Part shown: positions 41,210-49,847 of the stretch, in pieces
Layout of the letters: each line of letters begins with the position of its first letter
Position numbering within the stretch: position 1 is the stretch's first letter
From: Deinococcus sp. KSM4-11
GTDB lineage: Bacteria; Deinococcota; Deinococci; Deinococcales; Deinococcaceae
DNA length: 64,000 bases
Assembly: GCF_004801415.1 (NCBI RefSeq)
Contig: NZ_SSNX01000001.1
Span: 1,364,001-1,428,000 of the forward strand
Direction: 5' to 3'
Notes under the pieces: generated by a model
The model's input: the letters and a program-made list of their open reading frames with translations, nothing else
Database searches by the model: none
What the model was told of the DNA's origin: nothing
Made by a program: the position numbers and the translations under genes

Positions 41210-41681
41210 GGATCTGGATCGCCCGCAGGGCCGCTGGTTCGAGGAACTCCCGGTCGGCACGGTCATCCGGCACCGCGTGCGGCGCACCGTCACGGAATCG
41301 GACAACATCCTGTTCACGACGCTCACCATGAACCCGCAGCCGCTGCACCTGGATTTCGAGGCGGCTGCGCACAGCGAATTTGGCCGCCCGCTATTCAATT
41401 CGATGATGACCCTGGCCTTGCTGGTCGGCCTGAGCGTTCACGAGCTGAGCCTGGGCACCCTGGTCGCCAATCTGGGCCTGACGGACGTGGTGTTCCCGCA
41501 CCCCGTCTTCCACGGCGACACCCTCCACGCCGAGTCCGAGGTGGTCGAGGCGCGGCACAGCCGCTCAAGGCCCACGCAGGGGGTCGTGACCGTCGAGCAC
41601 CGCGCGTTCAACCAGCGGAATGAACTGGTCGCGCAGTGCCGGCGGACGATGCTGATGCGGCGGCGGCCTCAGGAGAGCTGA
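41202..41681 (+). CDS. MaoC-like hot-dog dehydratase
   Basis: A 159-residue single hot-dog protein of the MaoC family (enoyl-CoA hydratase or mesaconyl-CoA hydratase-like). The hydratase motif appears as [29 protein letters not shown], with the catalytic-type N/H pair, then [18 protein letters not shown]. Paired with the CoA-ester lyase by an 8-nt overlap, it suggests a two-step route such as mesaconyl-C4/C1-CoA hydration and citramalyl- or methylmalyl-CoA cleavage. The substrate is inferred from context only. Confidence 0.85.
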   Translation: MNEDLDRPQGRWFEELPVGTVIRHRVRRTVTESDNILFTTLTMNPQPLHLDFEAAAHSEFGRPLFNSMMTLALLVGLSVHELSLGTLVANLGLTDVVFPHPVFHGDTLHAESEVVEARHSRSRPTQGVVTVEHRAFNQRNELVAQCRRTMLMRRRPQES

Positions 41682-41682
41682 G

Positions 41683-42411
41683 TTACGCCTGAGCGAGGGC
41701 CTTCAGTTGCGAGTCGGCATTCTCGGTGACGAGGCCCCCGTGATACGCGAGGATGGTCTGCACGTCGAGCCCGGCGAGCTTCTTCACGGACGCCAGTGCT
41801 GTGGGCATGTCCGGCGTGGCCCGCTCGTTCGGGCCGTTCAGCCGGCCGTCCTGCGAGGTGAGGGCGTCCCCGGTGATCAGGGTCTTGCTGCCGGTCACGT
41901 ACACGCTGGCATGCCCAACGGTGTGCCCCGGCGTGGCGATGATGCGGAGGCCGCCCGGCAGTTCCTCGCCGTCGTGCAGAGCGCGCGTGACCGGCACCTT
42001 CACTGGCGGGCGGGTGAGCATCGCGCGCCGGGCCGGGTCGAGATCCGGGTCGGCCAGCAGCTTCTGCGTCTCCGCCTCGCTGGGCAGTTTCTGCGAGCGC
42101 TTCTCCCCCGTGATGTACGGCACCTCGTCCTCCAGGGCCAGCACGGCCGCCCCAGTCTGGCCGACGATGGCCTCCAGGCTGCCGATATGGTCGAGGTCGT
42201 GGTGCGTCACGATGATCTGCTTCACGTCGGCCAGCGAGAACCCGGCCTCGCGCAGCTGCGCGTCGATGGTGTCCTTCATGCCGGGCAGCCCGGTGTCCAC
42301 CAGGGTCAGCGTGCCGTCCGGCATGACGATGGCCGACGGGCGGAACACCATGTGGTTGCCATTCACGGTGGATTCGAGGTCGAAGACGATCAGGTCATTC
42401 ACGCGCTTCAT
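41683..42411 (-). CDS. MBL-fold metallo-hydrolase
   Basis: 242-residue metallo-beta-lactamase-fold hydrolase. The metal motif HxHxDH is THHDLDHIGS (first His shifted as HHDLDH). Further ligands are in ATPGHTVGHASVYV, then TGDALTS and a late YHGG histidine. N-terminal SAIVMPDGTLTLVDTGLPG is standard. It could be a lactonase-, glyoxalase II- or thioesterase-like enzyme; substrate unknown. The ATG at 42411 follows TACCTT (42418-42423) by 6 nt. Convergent with the MaoC-like gene (1 nt between stops). Confidence 0.88.
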   Translation of the reverse strand: MKRVNDLIVFDLESTVNGNHMVFRPSAIVMPDGTLTLVDTGLPGMKDTIDAQLREAGFSLADVKQIIVTHHDLDHIGSLEAIVGQTGAAVLALEDEVPYITGEKRSQKLPSEAETQKLLADPDLDPARRAMLTRPPVKVPVTRALHDGEELPGGLRIIATPGHTVGHASVYVTGSKTLITGDALTSQDGRLNGPNERATPDMPTALASVKKLAGLDVQTILAYHGGLVTENADSQLKALAQA

Positions 42412-42426
42412 GCCGTCAAGGTACGC

Positions 42427-43307
<881 letters not shown>

Positions 43308-43311
<4 letters not shown>

Positions 43312-44171
43312 GCGGTCTCCTTCTCGTCGAGTTCCTCGCCAGTCAATTCGATGAAGGCGTCTTCCAGGGTCTTGCCCGGTCCGGCCAGCGCGCGGAGTTC
43401 CTCGGCCGTGCCCTCGGCCACGAAGCGGCCGCCGCTGATGAACGCGATGCGGTCGCACAGCCGCTCGGCCTCCGGCATGTCGTGCGTGGTCAGGATGATG
43501 GTGGCGTCGTGGACGTCGCGGAGTTCCAGCACGAACTCCTGCACGTCCCGCCGGGACTTCGGGTCGAGGCCAGTGGTCGGCTCGTCCAGCAGCACCACGA
43601 TGGGGCTCGTCAGGAACGCGCGGGCGATGGCGACTTTCTGCTGCATCCCCCGCGACATCTCTTCGAGCGGCTCCTGAAAGGCCTTGTCTTTCAACCCCAG
43701 GCGGCGCAGTGTTACCAGCGCCCGTTCCTCGGCCACGTGCCGGTCGAGACCGTACAACTGCGCGGAATACAGCAAATTCTCCCGTGGCGAGAGCTTCTTG
43801 TAGAACGCTGCGTCCACCGACACGCGGTTCAGCAGCCGTCGCACCTGCGCCTCGTCCCGCACCACGTCCAGGCCGAAAATACTCACGCTGCCCTGATCCG
43901 GGATCAGCAGCGTGCTCATGGCGCGGATCAGGGTGCTCTTGCCGCTGCCGTTGGGGCCGAGCACGCCGTAGATCTCGCCCCGGCGCACATGGAAAGTCAC
44001 GTCGTCCACGGCGCGGCTCTCGGTGAACTGCGGCCGGAGCAGGGTGCCGCCGGACTTCTTCCGGAAGCCCTTCACGAGATGCTGGACGTCCAGCGCGATC
44101 TCACGATCACTCAAGTCACGGTTTGGCGCGGACAGGTCAGGCGCCGCTGCACTGAGAACAGTCAGGGTCAT
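43308..44171 (-). CDS. ABC transporter ATP-binding protein (DrrA-like)
   Basis: 287-residue ATPase of an ABC-2 exporter. Walker A is GPNGSGKSTLIRAM, the Q-loop region follows at LNRVSVDAAFYKKLSPREN, the signature is MSRGMQQKVAIARAF and Walker B VVLLDEPTTGLDP, with the H-loop in ILTTHDMPEAE. Drug or lipid export is the family expectation. The ATG at 44171 has GGAGG 7 nt upstream, but that site lies inside the palindrome GGAGGTTCCTCC (44172-44183). A 10-codon leader frame lies about 80 nt further upstream. Both suggest translational or attenuation control. Confidence 0.9.
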
Positions 44172-44183
44172 GGAGGAACCTCC
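44172..44183 (-). promoter_or_regulatory. Palindromic ribosome-binding site of the ABC exporter
   Basis: GGAGGTTCCTCC sits directly before the ATG. The Shine-Dalgarno GGAGG can fold back on CCTCC (4-bp stem, GTTC loop) or be bound by an antisense element, so access may be regulated. Confidence 0.4.
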
Positions 44184-44252
44184 GGTTGGCAGGGGAAAGG
44201 ACGAAGTCAGGCCACACGCCCCAGCGGGCGGCGCACGCGCGAGGCCGGCGCC

Positions 44253-44285
44253 TCAACGCTTCAGGAAGATGACGTCGTCCTTCAT
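44253..44285 (-). CDS. Predicted leader peptide MKDDVIFLKR of the ABC exporter
   Basis: A 10-codon frame whose ATG lies 8 nt after -10 TACGCT, so it could be translated from a leaderless 5' end. The stop is followed at once by a hairpin-forming GAGGC-GCCG-GCCTC (includes the stop) and a GC-rich leader of about 80 nt. Leader peptides of this size before drug exporters are used for induction by stalled ribosomes. Role here is inferred. Confidence 0.45.
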   Translation of the reverse strand: MKDDVIFLKR

Positions 44286-44293
44286 CGCTGCCC

Positions 44294-44299
44294 AGCGTA
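44294..44299 (-). promoter_or_regulatory. -10 hexamer TACGCT of the ABC exporter transcript
   Basis: Ends 8 nt before the leader ATG at 44285. Confidence 0.45.
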
Positions 44300-44663
44300 G
44301 CGGGAACGCCGAGCCGACGCGATACGCGTAACGGCGTACGGACAGGCCCGCACCACATCACGGCAGATAGGGTGACGGGCTGAACTGGCGTTTGCCCTGT
44401 TTGCCCCATATTCAGCGCTACTCTGCAAGTCTTCGACGCTCACCGGGGAAAGAGGTTAAAAACCGCAGCGTCCCGCCCTACAAGTAAACCGAGTGCCATC
44501 GTGCGCGCAGCGCGCGGGCAGTGACGGCGTGAACGCAAAGGGCGAAGACGCCCCACGGAAACGAGGCCGCCACGGGGCCAGCCGGATGACAACAGCGACC
44601 ACATGCCCAGCGCAGCGCTACTCCCCCTGCCCCTTTGGGGTAGGGGGTTGGGGGTGGAGCTAC
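44300..44663. other. Intergenic stretch without a recognised gene
   Basis: About 360 nt between the exporter promoter and the converging end of the epimerase. It contains a run of lower-GC sequence (44400-44490), GC palindromes such as TGCGCGCAGCGCGC and the hairpin at 44624-44648. No frame in it looks coding. It could be a small dispersed repeat, but I see no second copy in the window. Confidence 0.4.
44624..44648. terminator. Hairpin after the epimerase gene
   Basis: CCCCCTGCCCC / GGGGTAGGGGG, 11 bp with one G.T pair and a TTT loop, 16 nt beyond the minus-strand stop. No T run on either side. Confidence 0.45.
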
Positions 44664-45641
44664 TCAGCCGCGATACCGCGCAATCAGCGAGTCCATCGTC
44701 GCGTCCATTCCCTCATCCACCCGCTGCCGGGAAGGGTCGGCGTCGTACCACGCCATGATCTCCTGCGCGCCCTGCCAGAAGGGAATGGTGCACATGAATT
44801 CCGGCACGATGCGTTTGATCTTGCTGTTGTCGAAGATCATGGAATGCGCCTTGTCGCCCAGCAGGCCCGCACCCCAGTCGGGGTCGGCGGCGGCGATGGC
44901 GTCGCTGGGAATGTGGACGAGGTCGGCGGTGACGCCGGCCGCCTGGGCGACGGTGTGGTAGATGGCGTTCCAGGGAAGCCACTCATCGCCGGTGATGTGG
45001 TACGTCTCGCCGATGGCGGCCGGATGCCCGAGGAGCGGCACGAAGCCCTTGGCGAAATCGGCGTGGTGCGTGAGCGTCCACAGGGACGTACCGTCGCCGT
45101 GGACGACGACAGGTTTGCCCTGCCGCATGCGGTTCACGACGGTGTATCCGCCGTCGAAGGGAAGCAGCGTGCGGTCGTAGGTGTGCGAGGGCCGGATGAT
45201 GGTCACGGGGAAACCATCGTCGCGGTAGGCGCGCAGCAGGCGGTCTTCGCAAGCGATCTTGTTCCGGGAGTATGGCCAGAACGGGTTGCGCAGCGGCGTG
45301 CTCTCGGTGACGGGCAGGGTCTGCGGTGGCGTCTGGTACGCGCTGGCCGACGAAATGAAGACGTACTGCCGGGTGCGGCCCGTGAAAAGCTTCAGGTCGG
45401 TTTCGATGTGCTCCGGGGTGAAGGCCACCCAGTCGACGACCGCGTCGAAGTCGTGATCGGCCAGCGCCGCCATGACGCTGGCAGGGTCGCGGATGTCGCC
45501 GTGCAGGACGTGCGCACCCTCTGGGGTGGGGCGGGAGGATTCGCCACGGTTCAGCAGGTACAGTTCCACGCCCCGCCCTAAGGCGAGCTGGGTGCTGGCG
45601 CTGGAGATGATGCCGGTGCCGCCAATGAACAGGACTTTCAT
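44664..45641 (-). CDS. NAD-dependent epimerase/dehydratase family protein
   Basis: 325-residue extended short-chain dehydrogenase. The Rossmann glycine motif is VLFIGGTGIISSASTQLAL. HGDIRDPASVMAAL holds the adenine contact. SSASAYQTPP and YSRNKIACED give the catalytic Ser and YxxxK (Y-S-R-N-K). It resembles the plastid CSP41/isoflavone-reductase-like set that includes putative sugar-nucleotide epimerases; substrate unknown. The ATG at 45641 has GGAGG (in CCGGAGGGAACAC) upstream. Confidence 0.87.
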   Translation of the reverse strand: MKVLFIGGTGIISSASTQLALGRGVELYLLNRGESSRPTPEGAHVLHGDIRDPASVMAALADHDFDAVVDWVAFTPEHIETDLKLFTGRTRQYVFISSASAYQTPPQTLPVTESTPLRNPFWPYSRNKIACEDRLLRAYRDDGFPVTIIRPSHTYDRTLLPFDGGYTVVNRMRQGKPVVVHGDGTSLWTLTHHADFAKGFVPLLGHPAAIGETYHITGDEWLPWNAIYHTVAQAAGVTADLVHIPSDAIAAADPDWGAGLLGDKAHSMIFDNSKIKRIVPEFMCTIPFWQGAQEIMAWYDADPSRQRVDEGMDATMDSLIARYRG

Positions 45642-45693
45642 GTGTTCCCTCCGGGAAGTGGTCTGTCGCCACTCTAGCGCCGGGGTGCCCGCC

Positions 45694-47106
45694 TCAGTCG
45701 GTGCCGCTGAGGGATTCAGGCGTACCCATGAACAGGTTGTTGATGCTCTCGCACAGGGTCGGGTGCGCGAAGGTGGTGTTCCGCAGGGCACTGGCGCTCA
45801 GGCCGCCCTGCAGGGCGAGTTGCAGCGCCCCCATGATCTCGCCGCCTTCCGGCCCCAGAACGGTCGCGCCGAGCAGCAGGTCGCTGGCGTCGTCCACCAC
45901 GGCGCGCATCAGGCCAGCCGTTTGACCGGTCTCGATGGCGCGGGCCACGCTGGTCATCGGGAGGGTATAGATACGGGTGGCGCGGCCCAGCGTGCGGGCC
46001 TGCTGCCGGTCGAGGCCGACGCGGGCGAGTTGCGGATCGGTAAACAGCGTGTACGGCACGATCCGGTTCCTGGTGCTGCGCTGCTGGCCGTGCAGCAGTG
46101 CGTCCCGGACAATCCGGTGGTCGTCGTAGGAGATGTGAGTGAAGGCGGGGCCGCCCTTGATGTCGCCCAGAACGTAGACGCCATCGGCCGCCCTGAGGTG
46201 CTCGTCCACGACGATGAACCCGTGCCGGTCGAGGGCCGCGCCGGCGGCCTCCACGTTCAACGTGCCTGTATTCGGCGTGCGGCCCACAGCGACGAGCAGG
46301 TGCGAGGCGGTCACGCTGACCTCGCTGCCGTCAGGACTGGTGACATCCAGCACGACCTCCGCGCCGTGGCGGGCGACCTGACGGGCCCTGGTGCCGAGAT
46401 GGAAGGTCACGCCCTCGCCTTCCAGCGCGGTTTTCAGCGCCTCCACCACGTCCTCGTCCTCGCGGGGCAGCAGGCGGGCGCCGTTCTCGACCACGGTCAC
46501 GCGGCTGCCCAGGCGGGCGTACAGTTGCGCAAATTCCAGGCTGATGTACCCGCCGCCCAGGATCAGCAGGTGGGTGGGGAGCACTCGCAGCAGCAGGATG
46601 TCCTTCGAGGTCAGCGCGCCGACGTCCCGAACGCCGGGCAGGTCGGGCCAGCGGGGGCGGGCACCGGCATTGATGAACACATGCCCCGCCCTCAGGGTCT
46701 GGGTGCCGCCCCCGTCCAGCGTAACCTCGACCTGCCGCGTGCCCGTGAAGCGTGCGTCGCCGCGCAGCAGCGTGACTCCGGCCCGGCGCAGGCCCGCCTC
46801 GCTGCCCTCGCGGAACTCCGTCACGATGCGCTGGGTGCGATCCACGATCCGGCCCAGATCCACGGTCACGTCGGCCATCACGCCCAGGTCGGCGGACGAG
46901 CGGGCCAGGTGCGCGGAGCGGGCGCTGGCGATCATGGTTTTCGTGGGGGTGCAGCCCTCGTTCACGCAGGTGCCGCCGACGTGCTCGCGTTCGATCAGGG
47001 TCACCTGCCAGCCTGCGCGGGCGAGCGCTCCGGCCAGCGGGCCGCCCGCCTGCCCGGCCCCGATGACGATGGCGCTGGACTTCATGGGACTGGCCTTCTC
47101 AGACAT
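45694..47106 (-). CDS. Pyridine nucleotide-disulfide oxidoreductase (mercuric-reductase-like)
   Basis: 470-residue FAD/NAD(P) flavoprotein of the dihydrolipoamide dehydrogenase/mercuric reductase class. FAD motif: IVIGAGQAGGPLAGALARAG. Redox-active disulfide: GGTCVNEGCTPTKTM. NAD motif: LLILGGGYISLEFAQLYARLG. Second FAD motif: GVYVLGDIKGGPAF. The C-terminal dimer interface ends FAHPTLCESINNLFM, where lipoamide dehydrogenases have HAHPT-xxE. No heavy-metal N-terminal domain or vicinal C-terminal Cys pair is present, so mercury reduction is unlikely. A 17-codon frame overlaps its start. Confidence 0.87.
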   Translation of the reverse strand: MSEKASPMKSSAIVIGAGQAGGPLAGALARAGWQVTLIEREHVGGTCVNEGCTPTKTMIASARSAHLARSSADLGVMADVTVDLGRIVDRTQRIVTEFREGSEAGLRRAGVTLLRGDARFTGTRQVEVTLDGGGTQTLRAGHVFINAGARPRWPDLPGVRDVGALTSKDILLLRVLPTHLLILGGGYISLEFAQLYARLGSRVTVVENGARLLPREDEDVVEALKTALEGEGVTFHLGTRARQVARHGAEVVLDVTSPDGSEVSVTASHLLVAVGRTPNTGTLNVEAAGAALDRHGFIVVDEHLRAADGVYVLGDIKGGPAFTHISYDDHRIVRDALLHGQQRSTRNRIVPYTLFTDPQLARVGLDRQQARTLGRATRIYTLPMTSVARAIETGQTAGLMRAVVDDASDLLLGATVLGPEGGEIMGALQLALQGGLSASALRNTTFAHPTLCESINNLFMGTPESLSGTD

Positions 47107-47152
47107 GGGCGGCGATCCGGGCGATGGCAGGAATGTGGTGGATGGGGTTCAT
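47099..47152 (-). CDS. Possible 17-residue peptide MNPIHHIPAIARIAAHV
   Basis: ATG 47152 is preceded by GGAGG at ideal spacing, better than anything before the flavoreductase start at 47106. The frame stops in TGA that overlaps that start by 8 nt. It may be a coupling leader or a small protein. An alternative is that the flavoreductase starts at ATG 47085 and this is chance. Confidence 0.35.
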   Translation of the reverse strand: MNPIHHIPAIARIAAHV

Positions 47153-47309
47153 GTCAGCCTCCGGAGCACAGGGGAGCGGAGGTGATCCGTCCCACGCTCC
47201 CTCTCCAGGGCTACGGGCGCGGACTCACCGGAGTTCAATCGTGCCACCTGGAAGCTCAGGACAGCCCGGTTCACGTCCATGGATCGCCCAGACCCTCTAC
47301 AGTCGGGTC

Positions 47310-47831
47310 ATGAGCGACGCGGACACCAGGACGAAGGTCATCTACGACGGGCACATCGTGCGGCTGGAATTGCTGGACGGCAAGTGGGAGATCGTGCGGC
47401 ATGCCGACGCCGTGGCCGTGCTGGCCCTGAACGACGCGGGCGAGATGCTGCTGGTACGGCAGGAACGGCGGGCGGTCGGCGCCTTCACGGTGGAGGCCCC
47501 GGCCGGTCTGGTGGACGCGGGCGAGGACGCCGCGGCGGCCGCCCGCCGGGAACTTCAGGAGGAAGCGGGGCTGGACGGCGACATGGAGATGCTCACGCAC
47601 TTCTACGCCAGCCCCGGCTTCTGCGACGAGGCCCTGACGGTCTTCCACGCCACGAACCTGCGCGAGAGCAAGCTGCCGCACGACGACGACGAGGACATCG
47701 AGGTGCTGTGGATGAAGCCCCAGGCGGTGCTGGACGGCCTGCGGAGCGGCACGCTGGTGGGCAGCGCGTCCACCGTCACGGCGGCGCTGTACGGCCTGCT
47801 GAGGGCTGCGCCGATGGACACTGGACGATGA
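47310..47831 (+). CDS. Nudix hydrolase, ADP-ribose-pyrophosphatase-like
   Basis: 173 residues. The Nudix box GLVDAGEDAAAAARRELQEEAG fits GX5EX7REUXEEXGU with the G/E/REXXEE metal ligands (quoted across two halves: GLVDAGED... RRELQEEAG). The N-terminal strand domain and FYASPGFCDEALTVFHATNL downstream match ADP-ribose pyrophosphatases. Deinococcus has many Nudix enzymes for cleaning damaged nucleotides. The ATG at 47310 follows -10 TACAGT (47298-47303) by 6 nt. Its stop overlaps the ribF start (ATGA). Confidence 0.9.
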   Translation: MSDADTRTKVIYDGHIVRLELLDGKWEIVRHADAVAVLALNDAGEMLLVRQERRAVGAFTVEAPAGLVDAGEDAAAAARRELQEEAGLDGDMEMLTHFYASPGFCDEALTVFHATNLRESKLPHDDDEDIEVLWMKPQAVLDGLRSGTLVGSASTVTAALYGLLRAAPMDTGR

Positions 47832-48739
47832 AGACCTACGTCTCCCCTGCCCAGCGGCCGGACACGGAGACGGTCGTGGCGGTGGGCTCCTTCGACGGCG
47901 TGCACCTGGGGCACCAGGCACTGATCGCGCAGCTCAAGGCGAAGGCGCGTCAGCACCGCGTGCCGAGCGTGGTGTACACCTTTGATCCTCCCACGCGTGT
48001 GCTGATGCAGGGCGTGGAGTTCCTCTCGACCCTGCCGGAGAAACTGGATCTGCTGGCCCGGTACGGCGTGGATGAGGTGGTGGCCGTGCCCTTCACGACA
48101 GAGTTCGCGGCGCGGCCGAAAGACGCCTTCCTGGACGACCTGCGCACGCTGCGACCCCGCACGGTTGTGGTGGGCGAGGATTTCCATTTCGGCCGGGGCC
48201 GGGCCGGGGGCGTGGACGACCTGCGGCTGGTCGCCCCCGAGGTCGTGACATTGCCCATGCACCAGCTGGGCGGTGAGGACATCAAGAGCACCCGGATCCG
48301 CGAGTACCTCAAGGAGGGTGACGTGGCGGGCGCGCAGCGGCTGCTGGGCCGCCACTACGACGCGCAGGGTGTGGTCGTGCAGGGCGACCGGCTGGGCCGC
48401 ACCATCGGCTTCCCCACGGCCAACATCAGCGTGCCGGACGGCAAGGCGCTGCCGCTGGGCGTGTTCGCAGTGGTGGTGATCGGTGATCCGTCCCTGCCGC
48501 GAGGGGGCCGCTGGCATGGCGTGGCGAACGTGGGCTTCCGCCCGACCGTGAACGGCAAGGCGCGCCGCTTCGAGGTGAACGTCTTCGACTTCAACGGCGA
48601 CCTGTACGGGCAGGAGTTGCAGGTCAAGTTCTTCCAGTACCTGCGCGGTGAGCAGAAGTTCGGTGGACTGGACGAACTGAAGGCCCAGATCGCGCGGGAT
48701 GCCCAAGCGGCCAGGGACGCGCTGAAGGACGTGCGCTAG
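47828..48739 (+). CDS. ribF: Bifunctional riboflavin kinase/FAD synthetase RibF
   Basis: 303 residues. The N-terminal FMN adenylyltransferase domain has VAVGSFDGVHLGHQALI (HxGH-type nucleotidyltransferase motif) and VVVGEDFHFGRGRAGGV. The C-terminal riboflavin kinase domain has GRTIGFPTANISVP with the PTAN motif, HGVANVGFRPTV and FEVNVFDFNGDLYGQ. It makes FMN and FAD from riboflavin and ATP. Coupled to the Nudix gene by a 4-nt overlap; a Nudix-ribF pair fits control of nucleotide by-products but this is inference. Confidence 0.95.
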   Translation: MKTYVSPAQRPDTETVVAVGSFDGVHLGHQALIAQLKAKARQHRVPSVVYTFDPPTRVLMQGVEFLSTLPEKLDLLARYGVDEVVAVPFTTEFAARPKDAFLDDLRTLRPRTVVVGEDFHFGRGRAGGVDDLRLVAPEVVTLPMHQLGGEDIKSTRIREYLKEGDVAGAQRLLGRHYDAQGVVVQGDRLGRTIGFPTANISVPDGKALPLGVFAVVVIGDPSLPRGGRWHGVANVGFRPTVNGKARRFEVNVFDFNGDLYGQELQVKFFQYLRGEQKFGGLDELKAQIARDAQAARDALKDVR

Positions 48740-48741
48740 GG

Positions 48742-49260
48742 TCAGCGGCTGGATTTGAACTTCGTCAGCGTCCACTCGCCGAAGCCGTCCATGATCCCGG
48801 CGTCACCCATGCCGCTGTACAGGTGCGTCGGGTAGCCGAGGCGCGGATCGAAGCTGATCCGCACCTCGGGGCAGGGCGTCATCCGCCGCGCGGCCAGCGT
48901 CCGGGCGAGGTCGTCGAAGCGCGCCTCGATGGTCTTGAGGGCCAGCGGGTTGGGTGCGCCTTCCTGGCCGGGCAGGATCGCGGTCGCCACGGCGCGGCCT
49001 GCCCGGACGGTCACGCGCGTGTCGGGGAACAGCACGGGCGCGGCAATCTGGTGCACGTCGTAGGTGTAGTCGCGAACCGCGGCGGCCGTCCAGCGGGCCT
49101 GGGCGGCCTGGAGCTGCCGGGTCAGGGCCGCGAAGTCGGGGCGGACATAACCGTCGCGGCAGGCACGCGGCAGGACGGGAGCGCCGCCACCTCCGGCGTG
49201 GGCGGGGGTGACGCTCAGGGTGGCGAGGGCCAGCAGCGCAGCAGCGAATCGGCGTGACAT
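48742..49260 (-). CDS. Secreted hypothetical protein (DUF6174-like), copy 1
   Basis: 172 residues with a signal peptide (RRFAAALLALATLSVTPAHA, then GGGGAP). The mature protein shows LQAAQARWTAAAVRDYTYDVHQ and VTVRAGRAVATAI, a pattern of a helix ending in W, a YTY strand and a 'V.V..G.V' hairpin shared with the adjacent gene. One Cys (PRACRDGYVRPD) near the N-terminus and one (TPCPEVRI) later may pair. Function unknown. The ATG at 49260 follows TACGCT (49268-49273) by 7 nt: leaderless. Confidence 0.72.
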   Translation of the reverse strand: MSRRFAAALLALATLSVTPAHAGGGGAPVLPRACRDGYVRPDFAALTRQLQAAQARWTAAAVRDYTYDVHQIAAPVLFPDTRVTVRAGRAVATAILPGQEGAPNPLALKTIEARFDDLARTLAARRMTPCPEVRISFDPRLGYPTHLYSGMGDAGIMDGFGEWTLTKFKSSR

Positions 49261-49303
49261 GTGGGTCAGCGTACCGGGCGCGTCTGACGCTCCGCTGAGG
49301 CGC

Positions 49304-49774
49304 TCAGGGCTGCGGCGTGAACCCGGTGAGGCGCCAGCCGCCAAAGCCGTCCGCGATGGCCTGCTGCTCGATGGCCCACGCCAGGCTAGAGGGATGCCCG
49401 TCCGCCGGATCGTAGGTGGCGCTCACCGTCAGGCAGTCCGTCGTCTTCACGCCGTCAATCTGCTGAGCGACGCGGGCGAACATGTCCTCGACGGTGCCGA
49501 GACTCTGAATGCCATCCGGGATGACGGCCGTGACCTGCCCGGCCTGGATCGTCACGGTGAGGAGCTGCACCGGCGCAAACCCGGTGTACTGCATGACGTA
49601 CGTATAGTTCGCCGTTCCCGCCGCCTGCCAGCGCACCCGCGCGGCGTTCAGGTCGCGGGTCAGGGCCACCGTATCGGACCGCACGTATCCGGCCACGCAC
49701 TTCGCCGACGTCGGCAGGCCGCACCCTGCCAGGCCGAGCGCCGCGCAGACGATCAAGGGCAGGTAAGGGCGCAT
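49304..49774 (-). CDS. Putative lipoprotein (DUF6174-like), copy 2
   Basis: 156 residues. A lipobox LAGC (residues 15-18) predicts lipidation at Cys18. The rest parallels the neighbour at 48742: KCVAGYVRSDTVALTRDLNAARVRWQAAGTANYTYVMQY and VTIQAGQVTAVIPDG, then TTDCLTVSATYDP, ending DGFGGWRLTGF where the other ends DGFGEWTLTKF. The two are tandem paralogues with different envelope locations. The ATG at 49774 follows TACCAT (49781-49786) by 6 nt, so each copy has its own promoter. Confidence 0.72.
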   Translation of the reverse strand: MRPYLPLIVCAALGLAGCGLPTSAKCVAGYVRSDTVALTRDLNAARVRWQAAGTANYTYVMQYTGFAPVQLLTVTIQAGQVTAVIPDGIQSLGTVEDMFARVAQQIDGVKTTDCLTVSATYDPADGHPSSLAWAIEQQAIADGFGGWRLTGFTPQP

Positions 49775-49847
49775 AGCTCCATGGTACGCAGCGGGAACGT
49801 GGCGTGGCGCTGCAATGGTGTGCGCACCCCGGCGCTACGCTCGGGGC

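Noticed and set aside
45694..47106. Mercuric reductase
   Set aside because: It has CVNEGC and both dinucleotide folds, but no C-terminal vicinal cysteines, no metal-binding N-terminal domain and no mer genes nearby.
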